DNA of 12,995 nt, taken from positions 1-12,995 of the forward strand of contig JAFGVT010000043.1 of NCBI GenBank assembly GCA_016937825.1, given 5' to 3'. Numbering within the stretch: the stretch's first letter is position 1; each line of letters starts with the position of its first letter. The position numbers were made by a program, and so were the translations under genes. This stretch comes from Fidelibacterota bacterium (GTDB lineage Bacteria > Fidelibacterota > Fidelibacteria > Fidelibacterales > Fidelibacteraceae). The notes under the pieces are model-generated. The model was given only the letters and a program-made list of their open reading frames with translations, did not search any database and was not told the origin of the DNA. Below, piece by piece: positions 1 to 5,467 of the stretch.

Positions 1-16
1 AAAATGAAAATTTGCG

Positions 17-45
17 TTGAAATTTACACTATTTTTTCGGATTAT
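17..45 (+). promoter_or_regulatory. Possible sigma70-type promoter for the serine hydrolase gene
   Basis: TTGAAA (17-22) is followed after 17 nt by GATTAT (40-45), giving 5/6 and 4/6 matches to the -35 and -10 consensus. The start codon is at 73 and GGAG lies 6 nt before it. The whole stretch is AT-rich, so chance matches are likely, and this remains a weak call. Confidence 0.3.
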
Positions 46-72
46 CAAGCACGTTGAAACATTGGAGTAAGC

Positions 73-1278
73 ATGAAGATATTTTTTAGTCTGGCGGGTG
101 CGATCACTCTGGCCGGACTTCTTTTCACCGGATGCGCTCAGCCGGCATTAAAATACAAGCCCCTCGGGGAAATGATGGAAGATGCCGTCGCGGATTCCGC
201 CTGGCCGGGCGGCGTACTGATGATCGGGCAGGGCGACAGGATCGTTTTTTTTAAGGCGGTCGGATTCCACACCTACGAAAAGAAGCTCATAACACGGGAA
301 GATGATATTTTTGACATGGCCTCGGTTTCCAAGGTCATCGGGACCACGTCCGCCGTCATGAAGCTGCTTGAAGCCGGCCGGCTGAGCCTGGATGATGCCG
401 CCGTTGATTATCTGCCTGAACTGAAGGGTCCCACACCGGTACAGACGGCCTTGAAAAAAACCGTGACCGTCCGCCATCTGCTGACCCATACGGCAGGGTT
501 CGAACCTTTCCGCCTGTTCTATGAAATGGAAGGTAGCGAAGCGACCCGCTGGGACAGCGTTTTTCAGAGCGAACTGCAGACAAAACCGGGCGACAACACG
601 GTCTATTCCGATATCGGCATGATGGTCATGGGCAAGATCGTTGAACGCATCACCGGCATGCCGCTTGACGCGTATATCAAAAAAGAAATCTTCACGCCTC
701 TCGGCATGGGTGACAGCGGATATAATCCGCCTGCCTTCCTTCTGCCGCGGATCGTTCCGACAGAGATCATAAACGGCCAACTTGTCCATGGCTATGTGCA
801 TGACGAGAATACTCACAGCCTGGGCGGCGTTGCCGGCCATGCGGGACTGTTTTCCACCGCTTCCGACCTGAGCCGCTTTTGCCGCATGATGCTGAAAGGC
901 GGTGAGCTTGACGGCGTCCGCATTTTCAAGCCGGAAACCATTGAACAATTTACCACACCCGTTTCGCCCGGCAGTTCCCGCTGCCTCGGATGGGACAGTC
1001 CGGACGGCGAAAGCTCCGGGGGTATCTATATTCCTTCCTCCGCGTTCGGGCACACGGGATTCACCGGCACCTCCCTGTGGATCGACCCGGAAAATGACGT
1101 TTATGTGATCCTGCTGACCAATGCCGTTCATCCCCACCGTGCCGGGAAGATCCCGAAATACTTTGACTGGCGGCAATTGCTGCATTCTGCAGCTTATGAA
1201 GAGCTGGGTTTAACAAGGAAAAATCCGGATCTCCACTTAAAACAACGCTGGATGGATAAATTTGGGATTAAGGGGTGA
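73..1278 (+). CDS. Lipoprotein serine hydrolase, beta-lactamase fold (class C/PBP4*-like; possibly an AmiE/YbbE-type muropeptide amidase)
   Basis: This is a 401-residue serine hydrolase of the beta-lactamase/transpeptidase-like family, probably anchored in the envelope. Residues 1-20 form a lipoprotein signal peptide with the lipobox LFTGC, so Cys21 would be lipidated. The three catalytic motifs of the fold are visible: S-V-S-K at 84-87 (nucleophile Ser84, general base Lys87), Y-S-D at 178-180 in the Y-x-N position, and H-T-G at 327-329 in the KTG position. The stretch VHDENTHSLGGVAGHAGLFS (from residue 242) resembles, from memory, the subgroup that includes B. subtilis YbbE/AmiE, which strips peptides from MurNAc during cell-wall recycling. 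DD-peptidase or esterase activity is equally possible from fold alone. GGAG before the ATG supports this start. A small membrane-protein gene follows after 4 nt and is probably co-transcribed. The family call is firm; the substrate is inferred. Confidence 0.88.
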   Translation: MKIFFSLAGAITLAGLLFTGCAQPALKYKPLGEMMEDAVADSAWPGGVLMIGQGDRIVFFKAVGFHTYEKKLITREDDIFDMASVSKVIGTTSAVMKLLEAGRLSLDDAAVDYLPELKGPTPVQTALKKTVTVRHLLTHTAGFEPFRLFYEMEGSEATRWDSVFQSELQTKPGDNTVYSDIGMMVMGKIVERITGMPLDAYIKKEIFTPLGMGDSGYNPPAFLLPRIVPTEIINGQLVHGYVHDENTHSLGGVAGHAGLFSTASDLSRFCRMMLKGGELDGVRIFKPETIEQFTTPVSPGSSRCLGWDSPDGESSGGIYIPSSAFGHTGFTGTSLWIDPENDVYVILLTNAVHPHRAGKIPKYFDWRQLLHSAAYEELGLTRKNPDLHLKQRWMDKFGIKG

Positions 1279-1282
1279 TAAG

Positions 1283-1513
1283 GTGAAAAGATTCTTTCAA
1301 CATATTTGGTCCTATCTGAAAGACTGGAAAAATCTTCTGGGACATACCCTGGTTGGAATTGCAATCGTACTTGTTGCAACATTGATGCCCCTTCCCTGGT
1401 GGGGACGCATCCTAGTACTGATCGCTATTATTATGTTCAATATTTACAGAGAACGTCTTTTTGCACGAATATTCGGAAAAAACAAATCGCTTGAAAACAA
1501 GGTGAAAGAATAG
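1283..1513 (+). CDS. Small two-helix inner-membrane protein, function unknown
   Basis: I do not recognise a family. The best start is GTG at 1283, which lies 7 nt after AAGGGG (1270-1275) and gives 76 residues; an in-frame TTG at 1262 would overlap the upstream gene and lacks a matching ribosome binding site. The protein has a basic, aromatic N-terminus (KRFFQHIWSYLKDWK) and two hydrophobic stretches, about residues 22-37 and 41-55, joined by a short PLPWW turn. The C-terminal tail from residue 56 is charged and lysine-rich. The positively charged ends predict a hairpin with both termini in the cytoplasm. The 4-nt gap from the serine hydrolase gene suggests co-expression and perhaps a shared envelope role. 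No terminator with a clear T-run follows. Confidence 0.75.
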   Translation: MKRFFQHIWSYLKDWKNLLGHTLVGIAIVLVATLMPLPWWGRILVLIAIIMFNIYRERLFARIFGKNKSLENKVKE

Positions 1514-1614
1514 ACCTGCCGCCGGACTTCCTTGCCGGAGTCAGTTTGCAGGAATGGAAATTCATCACTTTATCTTAATTACCCATTGTTCAAAGGTACT
1601 TTTTTCATTACATT

Positions 1615-1642
1615 TTGCCTTGATATTGTTACCCAATATAAT
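1615..1642 (+). promoter_or_regulatory. Putative promoter of spmAB
   Basis: A perfect TATAAT (1637-1642) is preceded at 16 nt by TTGCCT (1615-1620). The start codon of spmA is at 1676 and AAGGAG sits at 1662-1667, 8 nt before it, so a transcript starting near 1649 would have a short leader. A perfect 6-bp inverted repeat, ATATTG-N5-CAATAT (1623-1639), overlaps the spacer and the -10 box and could be an operator. Confidence 0.5.
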
Positions 1643-1675
1643 CATTCTACTCGGCAACCTTAAGGAGAACGCACG

Positions 1676-2362
1676 ATGATCAATATTATTTGGCTGAGCA
1701 TGATCATTATCGGGGTCCTTGTCGCAGCGATCCGCTGTCTGGGCGTTACGGTCACCCCGCTCGGGATCTATCTGGCCCCCAGCTTTGAACCCCTAAGCCA
1801 GCTGACTCACAGCATTTTTGACTACTCCGAGTTCGCGGTCACGCTTGCGCTGGGACTGGTGGGGATCATGGCGCTTTGGCTCGGGATCATGAAGATCGCC
1901 GAAAAATCGGGACTGATCACCGTGATCGCCCGGGCAATGAAGCCGCTCATGATCAAGCTGTTTCCGGAGATCCCGCCGGAAGATCCCGCCATGGGATCCA
2001 TTATCATGGCCTTGTCCGCCACCATGCTCGGACTCGGGAACGCCTCCACGCCCCTGGGTTTGAAGGCCTTTGCCGACATGCAGGTGCTCAACAAGTACAA
2101 GACGATCGCCACGAATGCGCAATGCACCTTTATGGCGATCAGCACCTCCAGCATTACCATTATTCCCGCGACCATTATCGCCATCCGAACCGCCGCCGGT
2201 TCCGCGAATCCGGCGGAGATCATCGCACCCGTGATCGCGGCCACGGCCGTGTCCACGACGGTAGCCCTGGTCATGACAAAGATACTGCAGCGGCTCCCGC
2301 GCTATCAGGTGGAAAATTACCTTGAAGCGGAGGCAGAGGAGGTCAAACATGAAGAATCTTAA
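1676..2362 (+). CDS. spmA: SpmA-like nucleoside-recognition (Gate) domain membrane protein
   Basis: This 228-residue polytopic membrane protein matches the SpmA half of the spore maturation protein pair, which carries the nucleoside-recognition/Gate domain. The family hallmark is clear: GLGNASTPLGLKAFADMQ around residues 119-136. Hydrophobic segments lie near residues 3-20, 50-70, 105-122 and 150-165, and a final one comes before the acidic C-terminus. In Bacillus, SpmA and SpmB are needed for spore core dehydration, but the pair is widespread in non-spore-formers, where its role is unsettled; membrane transport or gating is the usual guess. AAGGAG 8 nt before the ATG supports the start. The gene overlaps spmB by 14 nt, and AGGAGG for spmB lies inside it, so translation is probably coupled. 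Confidence 0.9.
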   Translation: MINIIWLSMIIIGVLVAAIRCLGVTVTPLGIYLAPSFEPLSQLTHSIFDYSEFAVTLALGLVGIMALWLGIMKIAEKSGLITVIARAMKPLMIKLFPEIPPEDPAMGSIIMALSATMLGLGNASTPLGLKAFADMQVLNKYKTIATNAQCTFMAISTSSITIIPATIIAIRTAAGSANPAEIIAPVIAATAVSTTVALVMTKILQRLPRYQVENYLEAEAEEVKHEES

Positions 2363-2957
2363 AGGCAAGATCATCCTCTTTTCCGTTCTCGGCCTGCTGG
2401 TCGCCTCCTTTTTCATCTTTTCTTTTGTCGATGTAATGCAGGTCATTTCCGTCCTGGCGATCCCCGTAATCATCGTGATCATCCCCATTTACGGACATGC
2501 AAAAGGCATCAAGGTTTACGAGGTCTTCACGGAAGGCGCGAAAGAGGGCTTTCAGGTTGCCCTGCGCATTATTCCCTTTCTTGTTGCGATCTTTCTGGCG
2601 ATCGGCGCTTTCCGGGCATCGGGAGCAATGGACATTCTGACCTGGATCCTTTCCCCCATCACCGACCGGATCGGCATGCCCGGTGAAGTCGTCCCCATGG
2701 CGCTGATGCGCCCCCTGTCGGGAAGCGGCGCTCTGGGCATCATGTCCGAACTGATCAAGACCCACGGAGCGGACTCCTTCATCGGGCGCCTCGTTTCGAT
2801 CATGATGGGCTCGACAGAAACCACGTTCTACATTCTTGCGGTCTATTTCGGCTCGATCAACGTCAAGCAGACCCGTCACGCCCTTCCTGCGGCGCTGGCG
2901 GCGGACCTTGCCGGTATCGTCGCATCCGTCATCATTTGCCATGCGCTGTTCGGTTGA
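2349..2957 (+). CDS. spmB: SpmB-like nucleoside-recognition (Gate) domain membrane protein
   Basis: This is the partner of SpmA, 202 residues from the ATG at 2349. That start follows an AGGAGG with 6-nt spacing and is preferred over an upstream in-frame TTG at 2322. The family signature ALMRPLSGSGALG begins at residue 118, and MMGSTETTFYILAVYFGS follows near residue 155. Two N-terminal helices (about residues 7-24 and 29-46) precede the Gate domain, making it somewhat longer than the roughly 178 residues usual in Bacillus. The protein is predicted to form an inner-membrane complex with SpmA. It is the last gene of the operon, and a hairpin terminator lies about 30 nt beyond its stop. Nothing nearby suggests sporulation, so the name reflects homology only. 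Confidence 0.9.
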   Translation: MKNLKGKIILFSVLGLLVASFFIFSFVDVMQVISVLAIPVIIVIIPIYGHAKGIKVYEVFTEGAKEGFQVALRIIPFLVAIFLAIGAFRASGAMDILTWILSPITDRIGMPGEVVPMALMRPLSGSGALGIMSELIKTHGADSFIGRLVSIMMGSTETTFYILAVYFGSINVKQTRHALPAALAADLAGIVASVIICHALFG

Positions 2958-2984
2958 TCGCATCCCGAAAACCATCTTGAACAT

Positions 2985-3014
2985 AAAAAACACTGCCGTT
3001 TCCGGCGGTGTTTT
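2985..3014. terminator. Bidirectional rho-independent terminator between convergent operons
   Basis: A 10-bp stem (2989-2998 with 3003-3012, one G-T pair) encloses a TTTC loop. On the plus strand it is followed by TTTTGTT and would end spmAB transcripts. On the minus strand the A-run at 2985-2990 reads as a T-run and would end the lipoprotein operon; this side is the stronger terminator. Confidence 0.85.
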
Positions 3015-3026
3015 GTTATCTGACCC

Positions 3027-3200
3027 TTATTCGCCGGAAGTATTCTTCATCCGGTTCCACAGGATCAGCCCTGCAAGGAGAATGAACGCAAGGCCGGATT
3101 CAATCCACGGGAACAAACGCGGGAAAACGGGTTCCAGCAGATTGAATTCCAACACGAGGACCATCGCGATCAGCAAAACGATTGACGTGATCTTTTTCAT
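3027..3200 (-). CDS. 57-residue small membrane protein, function unknown
   Basis: This short gene starts with ATG at 3200 and ends with TAA at 3027-3029. It begins MKKITSIVLLIAMVLVLEFN and ends NRMKNTSGE. There are two hydrophobic stretches, about residues 4-18 and 35-48, separated by an amphipathic linker containing FPRLFPW. AAGGAG lies 4 nt before the ATG and overlaps the stop codon of the upstream lipoprotein gene (sequence CTCTAAGGAGACCT), which is strong evidence for a real, translationally linked cistron. The stop lies just before the shared terminator. I recognise no family. The first stretch could alternatively be an uncleaved signal anchor. It probably works with the lipoprotein encoded upstream. 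Confidence 0.75.
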   Translation of the reverse strand: MKKITSIVLLIAMVLVLEFNLLEPVFPRLFPWIESGLAFILLAGLILWNRMKNTSGE

Positions 3201-3208
3201 AGGTCTCC

Positions 3209-4018
3209 TTAGAGTAAAATAATTGCCAGCACGGCATACACCGAGGTTTTTGCCGCCTCGCCGACCGCACGTCCGGCGATGGTCATTGCCCGCCCGTCCT
3301 CGCCGGGCTTGGTATCCCTAAACCCTTCGAGGGTACCGATCACGGCGCCCACGCCATCGATGATCCCGATCGCCCCCACGATGCCCATGGCGGGTTTGCT
3401 CCTGCCTGCAGAAAGGGTGCTTTCCCAGGTTCCCATGTTCTCGTCCCAATAGGCGAGCGAATGCAGGATCGTGCTCAATCCGTGCATCAGGGACAGTTTA
3501 TCCTCCTCCGGCATAACACAGCCGTCGATGTAAAGATAAAGCGCTTCCAGACGTCTGATCTTCTCGTCCTGTCCGGCCGGCGCATCGAGGATCACCGAGA
3601 TGGAATCAAAGATATCCCGGTGTTCGCGGATGATGCTCAGGCTATCGCTAAGATCCTCCACCACGTCCGCATTCACGGAGGTTTTGGACAGCCGCGCGGT
3701 TGGCCGGAGCGCCGATATGATCTTAGCGGCCAGGTCCTTCTCCCGGTTTGTGGTCAGTGGAACGTCCCAGCCCGGCACACAGAGACCGTTCAGAACCTCA
3801 TCGGTCTGGGCCCTGCGGGCGCTTTTCGACGCCGGCGCCTCCTGCAGGGCAAATTCGGCGAGCACCGCATCCAAAGCACGGTTGTGCGCTTCCCCGATCA
3901 CAGCGTAACGTTCACGGAGCTCTTCCAGACGAAGAGCCTCGTCCTCTGCCGGCATGCTGCAGGACATGCACAGGATCAGCAAGAATAAGCCGGCCAAAAA
4001 GCATGCTTTCTTTTTCAT
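3209..4018 (-). CDS. Predicted lipoprotein with glycine-rich C-terminal hydrophobic region, function unknown
   Basis: This 269-residue protein has a typical export signal (MKKKACFLAGLFLLILCMSC) with a lipobox-like CMSC; Cys20 is the likely lipidation site, although the residue at -3 is Cys rather than Leu. The mature part is mainly helical and charged. Near its N-terminus it has a short motif, IGEAHNRALDAVL (41-53). The C-terminus is unusual: residues 212-232 form a glycine-zipper-like hydrophobic segment (GIVGAIGIIDGVGAVIG), and 242-269 form a second small-residue and hydrophobic segment that ends the protein. Such zippers pack helices in membranes and also occur in pore-forming peptides and bacteriocins. 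From memory, the HN motif plus Gly-rich tail recalls uncharacterised secreted proteins of Bacteroidota, but I cannot name a family. GAGGGG lies 6 nt before the ATG. A small membrane-protein gene follows directly. Confidence 0.8.
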   Translation of the reverse strand: MKKKACFLAGLFLLILCMSCSMPAEDEALRLEELRERYAVIGEAHNRALDAVLAEFALQEAPASKSARRAQTDEVLNGLCVPGWDVPLTTNREKDLAAKIISALRPTARLSKTSVNADVVEDLSDSLSIIREHRDIFDSISVILDAPAGQDEKIRRLEALYLYIDGCVMPEEDKLSLMHGLSTILHSLAYWDENMGTWESTLSAGRSKPAMGIVGAIGIIDGVGAVIGTLEGFRDTKPGEDGRAMTIAGRAVGEAAKTSVYAVLAIILL

Positions 4019-4071
4019 TTTTCACCCCTCTTTTTAGTGATTGAGATTGTTGGAACGAAGCATCTCCCTGT

Positions 4072-4152
4072 TCAGGGCGGACGGACGGCACGGTATGCCC
4101 CGGGAAGTACAGGGTAACTGCCTGTGCGGATATCCGGTTCATTCCACATCAT
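4072..4152 (-). CDS. Possible 26-codon leader ORF upstream of the lipoprotein gene
   Basis: An ATG ATG pair at 4152-4147 opens a frame of 26 codons (MMWNEPDIRTGSYPVLPGAY, then RAVRPP) ending in TGA at 4072-4074. A strong ribosome binding site, GAGGGGG, lies 2-3 nt before the first ATG and about 5 nt before the second, so the second ATG is better placed. The stop codon lies within the inverted repeat CCCTG-TT-CAGGG. The peptide is not hydrophobic and has no run of one amino acid as a classical attenuator would. It may be chance, because purine-rich stretches are common here. Confidence 0.3.
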   Translation of the reverse strand: MMWNEPDIRTGSYPVLPGAYRAVRPP

Positions 4153-4183
4153 TTCCCCCTCTTAGACGATCCGGTACGATCGT

Positions 4184-4212
4184 AATCTACTCATTGCGAC
4201 GCTTCTCTTCAA
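4184..4212 (-). promoter_or_regulatory. Putative promoter of the lipoprotein operon
   Basis: On the minus strand TTGAAG (4212-4207) and TAGATT (4189-4184) are separated by 17 nt, each a 4/6 match. This would start transcription near 4177. The CRP-type palindrome centre (4235.5) would then sit about 58 nt upstream, close to the -61.5 position of class I CRP-activated promoters. Confidence 0.4.
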
Positions 4213-4226
4213 GGAACAATTTTCAC

Positions 4227-4244
4227 ATGTGACGCCCGTCACAT
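4227..4244. promoter_or_regulatory. CRP/FNR-family-type operator palindrome
   Basis: This is a perfect inverted repeat with 8-bp arms and a 2-bp centre, ATGTGACG-CC-CGTCACAT. It contains TGTGA-N6-TCACA, the full consensus half-sites of E. coli CRP. It lies 14 bp upstream of the predicted -35 box of the lipoprotein operon and about 45 bp upstream of the -35 box of the tRNA gene. The lipoprotein operon is the likelier target, by spacing. Confidence 0.55.
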
Positions 4245-4288
4245 CCTGCCCCGCCGGCTCTCCGTTCCGGAACGTTTATATTTTTTTA

Positions 4289-4317
4289 TTGACTGGGGGG
4301 GGTATTATCTTTAAATT
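4289..4317 (+). promoter_or_regulatory. Putative promoter of tRNA-Asn with a G8 tract in the spacer
   Basis: TTGACT (4289-4294) and TAAATT (4312-4317) are 17 nt apart, and the tRNA begins 18 nt after the -10 box. The spacer starts with eight consecutive G (4295-4302), which would change spacing if the tract slipped. Confidence 0.5.
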
Positions 4318-4334
4318 AGCGGGCTTTTTCAAAT

Positions 4335-4406
4335 TCCGGAGTGGCTCAATGGCAGAGCGGGTGGCTGTTAACCACTAGGTTGTAGGTTCGAATCCTATCT
4401 CCGGAG
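4335..4406 (+). tRNA. tRNA-Asn (anticodon GTT)
   Basis: This 72-nt sequence folds as a complete cloverleaf. The acceptor stem is TCCGGAG with CTCCGGA and discriminator base G. The D-stem is GCTC/GAGC. The anticodon stem is GGTGG/CCACT, closing the loop CTGTTAA with anticodon GTT at 4367-4369. The T-arm is GTAGG-TTCGAAT-CCTAT. The 3' CCA is not encoded (CGA follows), so it must be added by a CCA-adding enzyme. It stands alone, with its own promoter and a strong terminator. Confidence 0.97.
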
Positions 4407-4420
4407 CGATCATATCCCGG

Positions 4421-4445
4421 CCCCGCGGTTTCCGCGGGGTTTTTT
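4421..4445 (+). terminator. Rho-independent terminator of tRNA-Asn
   Basis: A perfect 8-bp GC stem (CCCCGCGG, loop TTT, CCGCGGGG) is followed immediately by six T. It lies 14 nt after the tRNA. Confidence 0.93.
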
Positions 4446-4508
4446 ATTTCTCATAGCATTTCACCGGGGGGTTCGAAAACTTACGTTAAGCCCCTCGTTT
4501 TTCACTGC

Positions 4509-4537
4509 TTGACTTGAGACGGTAATTATCGTATCTT
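4509..4537 (+). promoter_or_regulatory. Putative promoter of the PspC-domain gene
   Basis: TTGACT (4509-4514) and TATCTT (4532-4537) are separated by 17 nt, and the start codon is at 4563. The -35 box is the same as that proposed for tRNA-Asn. It lies after the tRNA terminator, so the gene needs its own promoter. Confidence 0.5.
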
Positions 4538-4562
4538 TACACTTATTAACTTTGAGGCAGAT

Positions 4563-4766
4563 ATGACGGGCAAAAAACTTTATCGTTCCCTGGACAACGC
4601 TATGATCGGAGGCGTCATGGCGGGCGTCGCCAATTACTTTAATATTGACGTGACCCTGGTCCGGGTGCTGTATATCTTTGTGACGATCTTTTCCGCCTTC
4701 TTTCCGGCAGTTCTGGTTTATCTTGCCTGCTGGGCGATCATCCCGAGTAAAAACATCTTTCAGTGA
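4563..4766 (+). CDS. PspC-domain small membrane protein
   Basis: This 67-residue protein is essentially a single PspC domain. It begins KKLYRSLDNAMIGGVMAGVA, followed by YFNIDVTLVRV, the conserved cytoplasmic segment with the invariant D-x-T-x-V-R. One long or two closely spaced hydrophobic helices follow (about 34-60), ending WAIIPS. In E. coli PspC is an inner-membrane sensor of the phage-shock/envelope-stress response; stand-alone short PspC proteins occur widely, with less-defined roles. No pspA or other psp gene is near, so linkage to that regulon is not shown. GAGG lies 5 nt before the ATG. Its stop codon overlaps the end of the convergent comF-like gene by 7 nt. Confidence 0.9.
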   Translation: MTGKKLYRSLDNAMIGGVMAGVANYFNIDVTLVRVLYIFVTIFSAFFPAVLVYLACWAIIPSKNIFQ

Positions 4767-5467
4767 TCTTTCCGGGGCGTCGCCACAGTCAGGATATAGA
4801 CCGATTCAGCGCCTGCATCCTTTAAGGCGCGGGCGGCTTCGAGTGTCGTAGCGCCGGTTGTGAACACATCATCCACAAGACATATCCGTTTGGGCACACG
4901 CGCATGATCGCGGACACGAAAGGCGCCGCGGATGTTCTCCCTGCGTTCCTCTTTATTGAGTTTTGTCTGTGTCTGCGTGTTCCTGCACCGTTTCAATACG
5001 CGTTCCTGAACAGGCACTTTCCAGACGGACGCGATCCCGCGGGCGATCTGCGCGGACTGGTTATAGGTCCGCTCCCGCTTTCTCACCGCATGCAGCGGGA
5101 CCGGGATCAGCGCATCACAGGTTGAAAATTCCGAAGACCGGTAGTGTTCTCCGATCGATTTGCCCAGAAACTTCCCGACGTAGGGCATATCCCGGTATTT
5201 GATCCCGTGAACGAGTTTCTGGATATGCTCGTCAAACCAGAACAGGGCGCGGATCCCGTCAGCCGGGTTGTCCGCGTGAGCGGCCGCGGAATCGGGGCAG
5301 GCGTCAAAACGTTCAAACTTATCAAAACATTCCCGGCATAAAAACGGAGCGATATCCGGCTCTTTGCCGCAGACCATGCAGTTCGGCGGAAAAAACCAGT
5401 CAAGAACGGATGTTAAAAGTCTAGTAGTCCCTCGCTCCGGCCTGAAGCACGTCTTTCCAGTCGGCAT
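4760..5467 (-). CDS. comF: ComF-family phosphoribosyltransferase-like protein
   Basis: This 235-residue protein has the two parts of the ComF family. Near the N-terminus are four cysteines in two CxxC pairs (Cys30/33 and 44/47), a likely zinc-binding site. The C-terminal half is a type I phosphoribosyltransferase domain with the PRPP-binding loop LVDDVFTTGAT (197-207), preceded by the conserved ALIPVPLHAVRKRERTYNQS segment. In naturally competent bacteria ComF/GntX proteins act in DNA uptake, probably in handling internalised single strands; many other bacteria carry them with unknown purpose. The ATG at 5467 lies 47 nt inside the upstream GWxTD gene. No start codon in that stretch is closer to the zinc motif, and GGAGGGGG precedes this ATG, so I accept the overlap. 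It is the last gene of the smc operon. Confidence 0.9.
   Translation of the reverse strand: MPTGKTCFRPERGTTRLLTSVLDWFFPPNCMVCGKEPDIAPFLCRECFDKFERFDACPDSAAAHADNPADGIRALFWFDEHIQKLVHGIKYRDMPYVGKFLGKSIGEHYRSSEFSTCDALIPVPLHAVRKRERTYNQSAQIARGIASVWKVPVQERVLKRCRNTQTQTKLNKEERRENIRGAFRVRDHARVPKRICLVDDVFTTGATTLEAARALKDAGAESVYILTVATPRKDH

Larger units (their letters stand above)
4019..4334. other. 316-nt regulatory intergenic region between divergent lipoprotein operon and tRNA-Asn
   Basis: No conserved protein is encoded here. Reading toward the lipoprotein gene (minus strand) there are a CRP/FNR-type palindrome (4227-4244), a promoter (4184-4212), a possible 26-codon leader ORF (4072-4152) and a small perfect inverted repeat, CCCTG-TT-CAGGG (4066-4077), at that ORF's stop codon. 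Reading the other way is the tRNA promoter (4289-4317). The predicted lipoprotein mRNA leader is about 160 nt, long for this compact genome. Confidence 0.6.

Noticed and set aside
148..1185. 345-codon minus-strand open frame opposite the serine hydrolase
   Set aside because: The plus strand has a signal peptide, all catalytic motifs and a ribosome binding site; the minus frame has none.
1516..1552. Hairpin-like GACTTCC/GGAGTC after the 76-residue membrane-protein gene
   Set aside because: The stem is bulged and there is no T-run, so I do not call a terminator.
3912..4142. 76-codon minus-strand frame overlapping the lipoprotein start
   Set aside because: It overlaps the lipoprotein coding start in another frame and has no ribosome binding site or recognisable features.
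4462..4505. Possible second hairpin plus T-run upstream of the pspC-type gene (GGGG..TT with AA.CCCC, then TCGTTTTT)
   Set aside because: The stem is short with a mismatch and a long loop, and a much better terminator lies at 4421-4445.
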